Assembly (NCBI GenBank): GCA_902781455.1
Contig: CACZJF010000002.1
Location: forward strand, 62,001 to 126,000
DNA: 64,000 nucleotides
Source: an uncultured Lachnospiraceae bacterium
GTDB taxonomy: Bacteria > Bacillota > Clostridia > Lachnospirales > Lachnospiraceae
Direction of reading: 5' to 3'
How positions within the stretch are numbered: position 1 is the stretch's first letter; each line of letters starts with the position of its first letter. Shown one piece after another: positions 43,008 through 52,235 of this stretch. Below the pieces are notes generated by a model, which saw only the letters and a list, made by a program, of their open reading frames with translations, did not search any database and was not told the DNA's origin. The position numbers and the translations under genes were made by a program.

Positions 43008-43241
43008 TCAGTCGCGGAAATCAAAGAAGTTCTTGACAGGAACATTCAGTACTTCTGCGATATCGAACAGTTTCTCCAGAGAGATCGAGGTAGGCATGTT
43101 CGGTGCCTCCAGATTGCTGATATGCGTGCGGCTCAGATTCACCGCCTCGGCAAGTGCCTGCTGCGTAATGCCTTTCAGTTTTCTGTAATAGGCGATTGTG
43201 AGCCCAAGCTGTTTATACTGGTTAATTCTCTGCTCGGTCAT
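43008..43241 (-). CDS. Small XRE-family DNA-binding regulator
   Basis: A 77-residue helix-turn-helix protein. ATG 43241 is chosen for AAGGAGG 9 bases upstream. The HTH covers about residues 10-65, with GITQQALAEAVNLSRTHISN as turn and recognition helices and a C-terminal VLNVPVKNFF typical of Cro/C1-type proteins. No effector domain is present. It is convergent with the NlpC/P60 gene and divergent from a DJ-1 gene. Targets are unknown; the DJ-1 promoter region is the nearest candidate. Confidence 0.85.
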   Translation of the reverse strand: MTEQRINQYKQLGLTIAYYRKLKGITQQALAEAVNLSRTHISNLEAPNMPTSISLEKLFDIAEVLNVPVKNFFDFRD

Positions 43242-43303
43242 AATATGAATCCTCCTTCCGGGCAACGCCAGCGGCATCGCGAAATGTCATTTCAATCATT
43301 GCT

Positions 43304-43312
43304 ATCTTATCA
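43304..43312 (-). promoter_or_regulatory. Extended -10 promoter for the XRE regulator
   Basis: On the minus strand TGATAAGAT reads as TGn plus TAAGAT, 63 bp before the regulator ATG. No clear -35 box is present. Confidence 0.4.
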
Positions 43313-43400
43313 CAAGGCAGGATGAATATCTACTGGAAATGCAACATTTTCTGCTATTTTGTTCACAAAGTTTCCGTTAACCATATGAGAGGAGAGAAAA

Positions 43401-43952
43401 ATGAAAAAAGTATATGTATTTGCAGCACAGGGCGTTGAAGAAATCGAATGCCTGACCCAGGTGGACCTGCTCCGCAGAGCCGGCCTTGAGGTTGTTGTCT
43501 GCGCGGTCGGCGGGGACCTGAAGATCCGGGGATCACATGATATTGTGTTTGAGGCTGACGCGCTGATCGAGGACGTGAACCTGGAAGACGCCGCCGCGCT
43601 GGTTCTTCCGGGCGGCATGCCGGGCACCCTGAACCTGGCGGCGGACGCAACGCTTGCCGGAGCGCTGAAGGCAGCAGAAGGAAGTGACACACTGATCTGC
43701 GCCATCTGCGCGGCGCCCAGAGTACCTGGTCTGCTGGGACTTCTTGAGGGGCACACTGCAACCTGCTATCCCGGGAATGAGGAATACCTGAAGGGAGCCG
43801 TCACGACAACCAACGAGACAGAGGTTTCCGGTCAGTTCGTGACCAGCCGCGGCGCCGGAACCGCCATCGCGTTCGCCCTCCAGATCATCGCCATTCTGCT
43901 CGGCGAGGAGCAGGCACAGAAGATCCGGACGTCAATTATTTACCGGGCCTGA
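43401..43952 (+). CDS. DJ-1/PfpI-family protein (YajL/ThiJ-like)
   Basis: A 183-residue protein of the DJ-1 superfamily. The nucleophile elbow is ICAICAAPRV with C103, the conserved glutamate lies in QGVEEIECL near residue 13, and the fold pattern LVLPGGMPGT precedes the elbow. GAGAGGAGAG precedes ATG 43401. These proteins act as chaperones, glyoxalases or protein-deglycase-like enzymes; which applies here is not settled. It is divergent from the XRE regulator with 159 bp between their starts. Confidence 0.88.
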   Translation: MKKVYVFAAQGVEEIECLTQVDLLRRAGLEVVVCAVGGDLKIRGSHDIVFEADALIEDVNLEDAAALVLPGGMPGTLNLAADATLAGALKAAEGSDTLICAICAAPRVPGLLGLLEGHTATCYPGNEEYLKGAVTTTNETEVSGQFVTSRGAGTAIAFALQIIAILLGEEQAQKIRTSIIYRA

Positions 43953-43958
43953 AACGGC

Positions 43959-43988
43959 TTGTGCTGAGCCTGTTCTCTGTGATATACT
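43959..43988 (+). promoter_or_regulatory. Promoter for tig
   Basis: TTGTGC at 43959-43964, 18 bp, then TATACT at 43983-43988; TG at 43980-43981 gives an extended -10. It leaves a leader of about 110 bases before the tig ATG. Confidence 0.6.
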
Positions 43989-44104
43989 GATTGAACGGTT
44001 GCCGGAAGGAAGGACTTCTGACACCTGCCCGTATGGCGGGTTGGAGGACCTTTCGGGGTGCAGCCGGAACAGACAACGATATCCAATGTAAGGAGCAAGA
44101 TTTC

Positions 44105-45445
44105 ATGAGTGTGACAGTTGAAAAAAAAGATAACAATATGGCAGTCCTGACGATTGAGGTTCCGGCGGAGAAGTTCATCGAGGCCGTCGAGAAGGCTTAT
44201 CAGAGGCAGAAGAACAGCATTGCCCTTCCCGGTTTCAGAAAGGGTAAGGCACCCCGCAGGATGATCCAGAAGATGTACGGAGCCCAGGTTTTCTTTGAGG
44301 AAGCCGCGAACTATATTCTCCAGACAACTTATGATGACGCTGCGAAGGAGAGCGGGGAGAAGATCGTCTCCCGCCCGCAGATCGATATCACCCAGATCGA
44401 GGAAGGAAAGCCGTTTATCTATACCGCGACTGTCGCGCTGAGACCTGAAGTTGAGCTTGGCCAGTACAAGGGCGTGGAGATTCCGAAGAAGGAGATCACC
44501 GTTTCACCGGAAGAGGTCATGGCGGATATTGACAGGGAGCGTGAGCAGAACGCGCGTGATGTCGATGTGGATGACCGGCCGGTGCAGGACGGGGACCGGA
44601 TCAAGCTGAACTTTGACGGGTATGTTGACGGAGAGCAGTTTGAAGGCGGCAAGGCGGAAGACTTTGACCTGACGATCGGCTCCGGCTCATTTATCCCGGG
44701 ATTCGAGGATCAGATCATCGGAAAGAACATCGGGGAAGACTTCGATGTGAATGTCACTTTCCCGGAGGATTACCACGCGGAGAACCTCAAGGGCAGGGAC
44801 GCTGTCTTCAAGTGCAGGGTCAACAGCATCTCCGAGCATCAGGTACCGGAGCTGGACGATGACTTTGTGCAGGATGTCTCAGAGTTTGATACGGTTGATG
44901 CGTATAAAGCCGACGTTGAGAAGAAGATCCGTGAGCGCAAGGAGGGCGAACAGAAGCGGGAGAATGAAACCGCTGCCGTCCGCGCCGCCCTGAAGAACGC
45001 GAAGATGGACATCCCGGATGCGATGGTGGATGACCAGGCGAAGACGCTGGTGGAGGAGTTTGCCCAGAGAATTCAGTCCCAGGGCATGAATATGCAGCAG
45101 TATATGCAGATCACCGGCATGAACGATGAGATGCTTGAGCAGCAGATGAGACCGCAGGCGCTTGAGCGCATCCAGAACAGCCTGCTCCTTGAGGCAGTCG
45201 CGAAGGCCGAGAATATCGAGATTTCCGACGAGAGACTGGACGAGGAGATCGGGAAGATGGCGGAATCCTACAACATGGAGAAGGAGAAGCTGTATGACCT
45301 GATGGGCGAAGAGTCGAAGAAGCAGATGAAGCAGGATCTGGCGGTGCAGGAAGCCGTTAAGGTCATCGCGGAGAACGCCGTCGAGGTCGACATGCCGGAA
45401 GAAGAGCCGGTGGATCTTGAGGAAACCCCGGAAGAGAACAACTGA
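44105..45445 (+). CDS. tig: Trigger factor
   Basis: A 446-residue ribosome-associated chaperone and peptidyl-prolyl isomerase. The ribosome-binding signature is GFRKGKAPRRMIQ near residues 43-55. The FKBP-type domain (about 155-240) includes FDGYVDGEQFEGG and FIPGFEDQIIG. The C-terminal arms are helical, ending in an acidic tail. AAGGAG lies 10 bases before ATG 44105; the frame runs further upstream into the leader. It heads the tig-clpP-clpX order. Confidence 0.96.
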   Translation: MSVTVEKKDNNMAVLTIEVPAEKFIEAVEKAYQRQKNSIALPGFRKGKAPRRMIQKMYGAQVFFEEAANYILQTTYDDAAKESGEKIVSRPQIDITQIEEGKPFIYTATVALRPEVELGQYKGVEIPKKEITVSPEEVMADIDREREQNARDVDVDDRPVQDGDRIKLNFDGYVDGEQFEGGKAEDFDLTIGSGSFIPGFEDQIIGKNIGEDFDVNVTFPEDYHAENLKGRDAVFKCRVNSISEHQVPELDDDFVQDVSEFDTVDAYKADVEKKIRERKEGEQKRENETAAVRAALKNAKMDIPDAMVDDQAKTLVEEFAQRIQSQGMNMQQYMQITGMNDEMLEQQMRPQALERIQNSLLLEAVAKAENIEISDERLDEEIGKMAESYNMEKEKLYDLMGEESKKQMKQDLAVQEAVKVIAENAVEVDMPEEEPVDLEETPEENN

Positions 45446-45491
45446 TCATCTGACTGATTTCAGCTGATTTATTGAGGAAAGGATCTATATT

Positions 45492-46073
45492 ATGCCACTG
45501 ATCCCATATGTTATCGAACAGACATCCCGCGGAGAAAGATCCTATGATATCTATTCAAGGCTTCTGAAGGACCGGATCATCTTCCTGGGCGAGGAGGTGA
45601 CGGATGTCTCGGCGAATATCATCGTCGCGGAGCTTCTGTTCCTGGAATCGGAAGATCCGAACAAGGACATCCATCTGTACATCAACAGCCCGGGCGGCTC
45701 TGTGTCTGCCGGATGGGCGATCTATGACACGATGCGCTATATCAAGTGCGATGTGTCCACGACCTGCATCGGAATGGCTGCCAGCATGGGCGCATTTCTT
45801 CTTGCAGGAGGAACGAAGGGAAAGCGGTATGCCCTTCCGAATGCCAGAATCATGATTCACCAGCCTTCCGGCGGAGCCCAGGGACAGGCGAGTGACATTA
45901 AGATCCAGGCAGAGCAGATTATTGAGACCAGGAAGCGGCTCAATCAGTATCTGGCGGAGAATACAGGCCAGCCGATCGAGGTGATCGAGCGCGATACCGA
46001 GCGTGATCACTGGATGAGCGCGGAAGAGGCCAGGACATACGGTCTGGTGGACCAGGTTGTAATGTCCAGATGA
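45492..46073 (+). CDS. clpP: ATP-dependent Clp protease proteolytic subunit
   Basis: A 193-residue serine protease subunit that forms a two-ring chamber. The catalytic triad is S98 in GMAASMGA, H123 in MIHQPSGG and D172 in ERDHWM. It starts [20 protein letters not shown], the normal N-terminus. AGGAAAGGA precedes ATG 45492, and clpX follows after 34 bp. Confidence 0.97.
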   Translation: MPLIPYVIEQTSRGERSYDIYSRLLKDRIIFLGEEVTDVSANIIVAELLFLESEDPNKDIHLYINSPGGSVSAGWAIYDTMRYIKCDVSTTCIGMAASMGAFLLAGGTKGKRYALPNARIMIHQPSGGAQGQASDIKIQAEQIIETRKRLNQYLAENTGQPIEVIERDTERDHWMSAEEARTYGLVDQVVMSR

Positions 46074-46107
46074 GTGCAGGCAATCAGTCATAAAAACAAG
46101 GGGAAAC

Positions 46108-47418
46108 ATGGCAGGAAAGAATTTTGATAAGATCAGATGCTCCTTCTGCAACAAGTCGGAGGATCAGGTGCGCAAGCTGATCGCAGGCCCGGGCGGTGTA
46201 TATATCTGTGACGAATGCATCGATGTCTGCTCGGAGATCCTGGAAGATGAGCTGGCCGAGGAGGATATGGAGCTTGCCCAGAGCGAGATTAATCTGCGCA
46301 CGCCCGTGGAGATCAAGGCCTTCCTGGACGAATATGTGATCGGACAGGAGGAGGCGAAGAAGACGCTTTCCGTTGCGGTATACAACCACTACAAGAGAGT
46401 GCTTGCCTCCGCGTCGCGCACATCTGCCGACTCTGTCGAGCTTCAGAAGAGCAACATTCTGATGCTTGGGCCGACCGGATCCGGCAAGACCTATCTGGCG
46501 CAGACGCTCGCGAAGATGCTGAATGTCCCGTTCGCGATCGCGGACGCGACTTCACTGACGGAAGCCGGCTATGTCGGAGAGGATGTGGAGAACATCCTCC
46601 TGAAGCTGATTCAGGCGGCTGACTATGATATTGACAGGGCGCAGAGGGGAATCATCTACATCGATGAGATCGACAAGATCACGCGCAAGAGTGAGAATGT
46701 ATCGATCACCCGTGATGTGTCAGGCGAAGGCGTACAGCAGGCACTTCTGAAGATCATCGAGGGAACGGTTGCCTCTGTTCCGCCGCAGGGCGGAAGAAAG
46801 CATCCGCATCAGGAACTGATCCAGATCGACACAACCGACATTCTCTTCATCTGCGGCGGCGCGTTTGAAGGACTTGATAAGATTATCGAGAGCCGTATGG
46901 ATACAAAGTCCATGGGATTCCTTGCGACGATCACCGAGAAGCGAGAGGAGAATATCGGAGAGCTTCTGAAGAATGTACTGCCGCAGGATCTGATTCGTTT
47001 CGGACTGATCCCGGAGTTTATCGGCAGAGTGCCGATCGTGGTAAGCCTGAACGCACTGGACAGGGAGGCTATGATCAGGATCCTGACCGAGCCGAAGAAC
47101 GCGATCATCCGCCAGTATCAGAAGCTGTTTGAACTGGACGGCGTGGAGCTGACCTTCGAGAAGGAAGCGGTTGAGCGGATCGCGGACAAGACGATCGAGC
47201 GCAAGATCGGAGCCAGAGGCCTTCGGTCCATCATAGAGGGCGCCATGCTTGACGTCATGTATGAGATCCCGAGCGAGAAGTCCGTCACCGGCTGCGTGAT
47301 GACGAAAGAGGCCGTCGACGGAACCGAAAGACCGAAGCTGATCCGGACCGACGATGCGCAGACAAAAGAAAAGAAGCAGCGCGGCAGAAAGAAGAACTCT
47401 CTGGAGGAGACTGCCTGA
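46108..47418 (+). CDS. clpX: Clp protease ATP-binding subunit ClpX
   Basis: A 436-residue AAA+ unfoldase partner of ClpP. An N-terminal zinc-binding domain has [10 protein letters not shown] and CDECIDVC. Walker A GPTGSGKT is at residues 121-128, Walker [11 protein letters not shown] follows and the IGF-type ClpP-binding loop corresponds to [10 protein letters not shown] and nearby. The C-terminal tail is basic ([11 protein letters not shown]). Confidence 0.97.
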   Translation: MAGKNFDKIRCSFCNKSEDQVRKLIAGPGGVYICDECIDVCSEILEDELAEEDMELAQSEINLRTPVEIKAFLDEYVIGQEEAKKTLSVAVYNHYKRVLASASRTSADSVELQKSNILMLGPTGSGKTYLAQTLAKMLNVPFAIADATSLTEAGYVGEDVENILLKLIQAADYDIDRAQRGIIYIDEIDKITRKSENVSITRDVSGEGVQQALLKIIEGTVASVPPQGGRKHPHQELIQIDTTDILFICGGAFEGLDKIIESRMDTKSMGFLATITEKREENIGELLKNVLPQDLIRFGLIPEFIGRVPIVVSLNALDREAMIRILTEPKNAIIRQYQKLFELDGVELTFEKEAVERIADKTIERKIGARGLRSIIEGAMLDVMYEIPSEKSVTGCVMTKEAVDGTERPKLIRTDDAQTKEKKQRGRKKNSLEETA

Positions 47419-47454
47419 GGGCCGGAACCGGCGCTGGCGAAGGAGTGAGAGCGT

Positions 47455-48135
47455 ATGAAGGTCAGAAGCGCTGAACTGAAAACAGTCTGCGGCTTTACCA
47501 GCACGCTTCCCGCGTCTGAACTGCCTGAGATCGCATTTGCCGGAAGATCCAATGTGGGAAAGTCTTCCCTGATCAATGTGCTGATGCAGCGCAAGCGCCT
47601 TGCAAGGGTCGGCGCGACACCGGGGAAGACCCGTACGATCAATTTCTATGAGATTGACGCGCTGATGAAGCGCGGGAGCGCGGGACCAGCCGGTCCCGGG
47701 CAGGATATGCTTTCGGCCGGGCAGACGCAGGCAGAACCTGAGCCGGCGGAAGCGCCATGTGTCTTTCAGCTGGTTGACCTTCCGGGATATGGCTACGCGA
47801 ATGTATCCCTGGAAGAGAAGGCCAGATGGGGGAAGATGATCGAGCGCTATCTGAACAGTCAGAGAGATCTGCGCGCAGTGTTTCTTCTCCTGGATATCCG
47901 GCATGAGCCGAATGCAAATGACCGGCAGATGTATGACTGGATCGTGAGGAGCGGACATACGCCTGTCCTCGTCGCGACGAAGGTAGACAAGCTGAAAAGA
48001 AGCAAGGTTTCCGCACAGCTGAAGGTGATCCGGGAAGGGCTGAATGCCGTGAAGGGGACTGCTGTGATTCCCTTTTCCGCCCAGAGCAGGAGCGGGAGAG
48101 AAGAGATCTGTGCCCGTATTGCCGGCATGCTGTAA
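47455..48135 (+). CDS. engB: Ribosome-biogenesis GTPase EngB/YsxC with an insertion
   Basis: A 226-residue GTPase needed for 50S assembly. P-loop GRSNVGKSSL, G2 threonine in GKTRTINFY, G3 DLPGYGYA, G4 TKVDKL. AAGGAGTGAG precedes ATG 47455. Family members are about 195-200 residues; this one carries roughly 32 extra residues (70-101) between switch I and G3, rich in Gly, Ala, Pro, Gln and Glu. The rest of the protein is intact. The gene order clpX-engB is conserved in Firmicutes, often with lon between. Confidence 0.93.
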   Translation: MKVRSAELKTVCGFTSTLPASELPEIAFAGRSNVGKSSLINVLMQRKRLARVGATPGKTRTINFYEIDALMKRGSAGPAGPGQDMLSAGQTQAEPEPAEAPCVFQLVDLPGYGYANVSLEEKARWGKMIERYLNSQRDLRAVFLLLDIRHEPNANDRQMYDWIVRSGHTPVLVATKVDKLKRSKVSAQLKVIREGLNAVKGTAVIPFSAQSRSGREEICARIAGML

Positions 48136-48140
48136 CGGCG

Positions 48141-48160
48141 GCCGGCTTTGTGAAGCCGGC
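48141..48160 (+). terminator. Hairpin after engB
   Basis: GCCGGCTT (48141-48148) pairs with AAGCCGGC (48153-48160) over TGTG. No T-run follows. It may mark the 3' end of the clp unit. Confidence 0.5.
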
Positions 48161-48205
48161 AGTATGAGATCGGGAACATATAACGAGAGGAAGGCGGAGC
48201 GCCGA

Positions 48206-48245
48206 ATCGAGGAGGGGAGATGAAGTCTTTCCTACTCGATTTTTC
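48206..48245 (+). terminator. Intrinsic terminator just before valS
   Basis: ATCGAG (48206-48211) pairs with CTCGAT (48235-48240); AGGGGAG and CTTTCCT extend the stem across one mismatch with two G-T pairs. Five T follow. It ends only 27 bases before the valS ATG. Confidence 0.65.
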
Positions 48246-48271
48246 AACTAACAGAATCAGGAGTGAGTGTG

Positions 48272-50923
48272 ATGAGGAAAAAGGAACTGGCCAAGACATA
48301 CAATCCGTCCGGAATGGAGGACCAGATTTACAGAAACTGGGAGGAGAAGGGTTATTTCCACGCGAAGGTGAACCCGGACAGGAAGCCGTTTACCATCGTG
48401 ATGCCTCCGCCAAATGTCACAGGACAGCTGCATATGGGACATGCCCTGGACAACACACTCCAGGATATTCTGATCCGGTGGAAGCGGATGCAGGGCTACG
48501 AGGCGCTGTGGCAGCCGGGAACGGATCACGCCGCGATCGCGACCGAGGTCCGTGTCACGAATATGCTCAAGGAAAAGGGCATCGACAAGCATGAGATCGG
48601 CAGGGAGAAGTTCCTGGAATACTGCTGGGACTGGAAGAAGGAATACGGCAGCCGTATCCTGACCCAGCTCAAGAAGATGGGATCCTCCGCCGACTGGGAG
48701 AGAGAACGCTTTACCATGGACGAAGGCTGTTCGGGTGCCGTGGAAACCGTATTCTGCAAGCTCTACGAGAAAGGCTGGATCTACAAAGGAAGCAGGATCA
48801 TCAACTGGTGCCCGAAGTGTCAGACATCGCTGTCTGACGCGGAGGTCGAGCATGAGGACCAGAACGGATTCTTCTGGCATATCAATTATCCTGTCGTCGG
48901 AGAGCCTGGCCGCTATGTGGAGATCGCGACCACCCGTCCGGAGACCATGCTGGGTGATACCGCGGTGGCGGTGAACCCGGAGGATGCGCGTTATGTCGAC
49001 CTGGTCGGCAAGACGCTGGAACTGCCGCTGACCGGACGCCGGATTCCGGTGATCGCGGATGCCTATGTGGACAAGGAGTTCGGAACCGGCTGTGTGAAGA
49101 TCACGCCGGCACATGACCCCAACGATTTCGAAGTCGGAAAGCGGCATAATCTGGAAGAGATCAACATCCTGAACGACGATGCCACCATGAATGAGCTGTG
49201 CGGCAAGTATGCCGGCATGGACCGCTATGAGGCGCGGAAGGCAATCGTGTCGGATCTGGAGGCGCTGGGTCTTCTGGTGAAGACGGTGCCGCATGCGCAT
49301 GCGGTTGGTACCCATGACCGCTGCCATACCACGGTAGAGCCCATGATCAAGCCCCAGTGGTTTGTGAAGATGGACGAGATGGCAAAGGCTGCGCTGGACG
49401 TCGTGAAGACAGAAGATCTGAACTTTGTGCCGGAGCATTTTGACAAAACCTACATCCACTGGCTCGAGAATATCAAGGACTGGTGTATCTCCAGACAGCT
49501 GTGGTGGGGACACCGGATTCCGGCTTACTACTGTGATGACTGCGGCGAAGTCGTCGTACAGAAAGGCGGCGCGCCGAAGATCTGCCCAAGGTGCGGCGGC
49601 GTGCATTTTACCCAGGACGAGGATTCCCTTGATACCTGGTTTTCGTCCGCGCTCTGGCCGTTCTCAACGCTGGGATGGCCGGAACAGACGCCGGAGCTGG
49701 AGTACTTCTATCCGACCGATGTCCTGGTGACAGGGTATGACATTATCTTCTTCTGGGTCATCCGGATGGTGTTTTCGGCGCTCGAACAGACTGGCAGGAG
49801 CCCTTTCAAGTATGTCCTGATTCACGGTCTTGTGCGCGACGACAAGGGACGCAAGATGTCGAAGTCGCTCGGCAATGGCATTGATCCGCTGGAGATCATC
49901 GAAAAGTACGGAGCGGACGCGCTGAGGCTGACGCTGGTCACGGGCAATGCGCCGGGCAATGACATGCGTTTCTACTTTGAGCGTGTGGAGAATTCGAGGA
50001 ATTTCGCGAACAAGATCTGGAACGCAACAAGATTCATATTGATGAATTTCGATAAGAGTGAGGTGCCGGATGAGATTGATCCGGAGCAGCTTACAAACGC
50101 AGACCGCTGGATTCTGTCGAAGGTGAACACCCTCGCGAAGGAAGTCACGGAGAACATGGACCGGTTTGAGCTGGGCATCGCCGTGCAGAAGGTCTACGAC
50201 TTCTTCTGGGATGAATTCTGTGACTGGTATATCGAGATGGTGAAGCCGCGTCTGTATTCGGACACGGATCCGACCAAGAGCGCGGCACTGTGGACACTGA
50301 AAAACACGCTGGTACAGGCGCTGAAGCTTCTGCATCCGTTCATGCCGTTTATTACGGAAGCGCTGTATCAGTCGGTCAATGACACAGATGATTCCATCAT
50401 GGTTTCCGACTGGCCCGTATGGCGCCGGGAGTGGAGCTTTGAGGCCGAGGAGACGGAGATCGAGACGATTAAGGATGCGGTCCGCGCCATCCGCGCGGTC
50501 CGGACTTCCATGAATGTTCCGCCTTCAAAGAAGGCGAGAGTGTTTGTGGTTTCATCGGATGAAAAGATTCGTGAGACCTTTGAGAAAGACCGCCTTTTCT
50601 TCGCGTCGCTGTCCTCCGCGCCGGAGGTGATTGTCCGCACGGACCGGGAAGGGATCGCGGAGGATGCAGTTTCCACGCTGATTCATAACGCGTCGATCTT
50701 CATTCCGATGGAGGAGCTTGTCGATGTCGCGAAGGAGATTGAACGGCTTACGAAGGAGAAGAAGAAGCTTGAGGGAGAACTGAACCGTTCCCGCGGCATG
50801 CTTCACAATGAGAAGTTCCTCTCCAAGGCACCCGCCTCCAAGGTGGAAGAGGAGAAGGCAAAGCTTGCGAAGTATGAGCAGCTGATGGAACAGGTGCTCG
50901 AGCGGCTTGGGCAGCTGAGTTAA
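48272..50923 (+). CDS. valS: Valyl-tRNA synthetase
   Basis: An 883-residue class I aminoacyl-tRNA synthetase. The HIGH-type motif is HMGHA in PPNVTGQLHMGHA near residue 55. KMSKS is intact in GRKMSKSLGNG near residue 530. The editing domain lies between, with TTRPETMLGDTAVAV. A C-terminal coiled coil (about 800-883, ELVDVAKEIERLTKEKKKLE) is the tRNA-binding arm typical of ValRS. AGGAG precedes ATG 48272; an in-frame GTG at 48263 overlaps that site. Confidence 0.96.
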   Translation: MRKKELAKTYNPSGMEDQIYRNWEEKGYFHAKVNPDRKPFTIVMPPPNVTGQLHMGHALDNTLQDILIRWKRMQGYEALWQPGTDHAAIATEVRVTNMLKEKGIDKHEIGREKFLEYCWDWKKEYGSRILTQLKKMGSSADWERERFTMDEGCSGAVETVFCKLYEKGWIYKGSRIINWCPKCQTSLSDAEVEHEDQNGFFWHINYPVVGEPGRYVEIATTRPETMLGDTAVAVNPEDARYVDLVGKTLELPLTGRRIPVIADAYVDKEFGTGCVKITPAHDPNDFEVGKRHNLEEINILNDDATMNELCGKYAGMDRYEARKAIVSDLEALGLLVKTVPHAHAVGTHDRCHTTVEPMIKPQWFVKMDEMAKAALDVVKTEDLNFVPEHFDKTYIHWLENIKDWCISRQLWWGHRIPAYYCDDCGEVVVQKGGAPKICPRCGGVHFTQDEDSLDTWFSSALWPFSTLGWPEQTPELEYFYPTDVLVTGYDIIFFWVIRMVFSALEQTGRSPFKYVLIHGLVRDDKGRKMSKSLGNGIDPLEIIEKYGADALRLTLVTGNAPGNDMRFYFERVENSRNFANKIWNATRFILMNFDKSEVPDEIDPEQLTNADRWILSKVNTLAKEVTENMDRFELGIAVQKVYDFFWDEFCDWYIEMVKPRLYSDTDPTKSAALWTLKNTLVQALKLLHPFMPFITEALYQSVNDTDDSIMVSDWPVWRREWSFEAEETEIETIKDAVRAIRAVRTSMNVPPSKKARVFVVSSDEKIRETFEKDRLFFASLSSAPEVIVRTDREGIAEDAVSTLIHNASIFIPMEELVDVAKEIERLTKEKKKLEGELNRSRGMLHNEKFLSKAPASKVEEEKAKLAKYEQLMEQVLERLGQLS

Positions 50924-50976
50924 GAATTTTTTCAGAATAAATGTGCACTGTCAGCCGTACCTGTTCCCGCTTCTGG

Positions 50977-50985
50977 TGATACAAT
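50977..50985 (+). promoter_or_regulatory. Extended -10 promoter for the YARHG gene
   Basis: TGATACAAT is TGn plus TACAAT, 81 bp before ATG 51067. A -35 box is not clear. Confidence 0.45.
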
Positions 50986-51066
50986 GAAAGCACATCGAAG
51001 TCCGGGACCGGGATCCGGACGGACTGGATCGGATGGAAAACTGGCGTTTGTCAAGGAGGCCTGGTT

Positions 51067-52182
51067 ATGAAGAGAGAGAACGCAATCGTTGGTCACAGGT
51101 GGAGGTTGCTCCTGACTGCAGCGTGTCTGATGGCTGCATTCCTGGTGGTGAACACCCGGAACGCGCATGCGCAGCAGGCTTACGGATACCTGCTTCCGAC
51201 CAGCAGCTATGCTTATCTGGACGCGAGTGCAGTCGCGGGCTGGCCGGCACAGGCTGTATGCTACGCGAAGAATGAGATCTACGCGCGCAACGGCAGACAG
51301 TTTGTTTCGGCAGAACTGCAGAACTGGTTCAACATGCAGTACTGGTATACGCCGATCTACACGCCGGAGCAGTTTTCGGATTCCATGCTGAATCCCTTTG
51401 AGACGGCCAACGTACAGATGCTTTCCGATGTGGAGGCGTCGCTTGGCATGTACGCCCTGGACTCGGGCAGCTACAGCTACGATGTGGTGAGCTGGTATCT
51501 GGGCGGATCCCAGGCAGCGCAGTATTACGTCAATCCGGACACTTATATCTTCTATGACAGCAATACCAGGTATCTGACAGACGCGGACGTTGATGGCCTC
51601 AGCGCGCAGGAACTGTGTTACGCGAAGAATGAGATCTACGCGAGAAGAGGATACATCTTCGTCTCCACCGAGCTGTCCGATTATTTCAACGCAAAGAACT
51701 GGTACTGGGGAACGGCGGACGCTTCATCCTTCAGTGATTCCGTGTTCAATTCCGTTGAGACGGCCAATATCGGACTGCTTCAGCAGAAGGAATTTGAGCT
51801 TGTCCCCGGCGGCTATGTGCTGGACCAGCCTGGCTATACGTATCAGAATATCGGGTCTTATTCCAACGGGACGATTGAAAGGGCGACCACCAGCGATTTT
51901 ATATTCTATGACAGCGCGTCGCGCTACCTGACAGACGCGGAGGTCTCAGCACTTTCCCTGCAGCAGATGTGCTATGCGAGAAATGAGATTTACGCGCGCC
52001 GCGGGTATATCTTCCAGTCTCAGGAACTGAGAGATTACTTTGGAAGCAAGAGCTGGTATTATCCGACTGTGCCGGCGGCTTCCTTCTCCGATCAGGTGTT
52101 CAACAGTATGGAAGTTGCCAACATTGACCTTCTGAAGCGCTATGAGTACTCGATCAACCCGAACGGGTATCAGCTTTACTGA
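51067..52182 (+). CDS. Secreted protein with three YARHG domains
   Basis: A 371-residue exported protein. Residues 1-36 form a signal peptide ending AHA-Q. Three YARHG-type repeats follow, each with a core close to CYAKNEIYARRGYIF and an aromatic-rich second half (YWY or WYYP, then FSDxxFNxxE). They start near residues 48, 165 and 290. The first copy has ARNGRQF in place of ARRGYIF. The domain is a common extracellular module in Clostridia with unknown ligand. AAGGAGG precedes the ATG. Confidence 0.85.
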   Translation: MKRENAIVGHRWRLLLTAACLMAAFLVVNTRNAHAQQAYGYLLPTSSYAYLDASAVAGWPAQAVCYAKNEIYARNGRQFVSAELQNWFNMQYWYTPIYTPEQFSDSMLNPFETANVQMLSDVEASLGMYALDSGSYSYDVVSWYLGGSQAAQYYVNPDTYIFYDSNTRYLTDADVDGLSAQELCYAKNEIYARRGYIFVSTELSDYFNAKNWYWGTADASSFSDSVFNSVETANIGLLQQKEFELVPGGYVLDQPGYTYQNIGSYSNGTIERATTSDFIFYDSASRYLTDAEVSALSLQQMCYARNEIYARRGYIFQSQELRDYFGSKSWYYPTVPAASFSDQVFNSMEVANIDLLKRYEYSINPNGYQLY

Positions 52183-52190
52183 TCATGATC

Positions 52191-52224
52191 CCGCCCGCAG
52201 TATGCGGGCGGTTTTTATTTTTTT
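52191..52224 (+). terminator. Strong terminator between the YARHG gene and addB
   Basis: CCGCCCGC (52191-52198) pairs with GCGGGCGG (52204-52211), followed by TTTTTATTTTTTT. The T-run ends one base before the addB ribosome-binding site. Confidence 0.92.
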
Positions 52225-52235
52225 GGAGTTTTTTC

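Noticed and set aside
48136..48271. T-box riboswitch for valS
   Set aside because: The gap is too short and lacks the conserved T-box antiterminator sequence; only hairpins are seen.
48220..48594. A 124-codon plus-strand frame starting in the valS leader hairpin
   Set aside because: It overlaps valS in another frame, with no motif; its apparent ribosome-binding site is part of the terminator stem.
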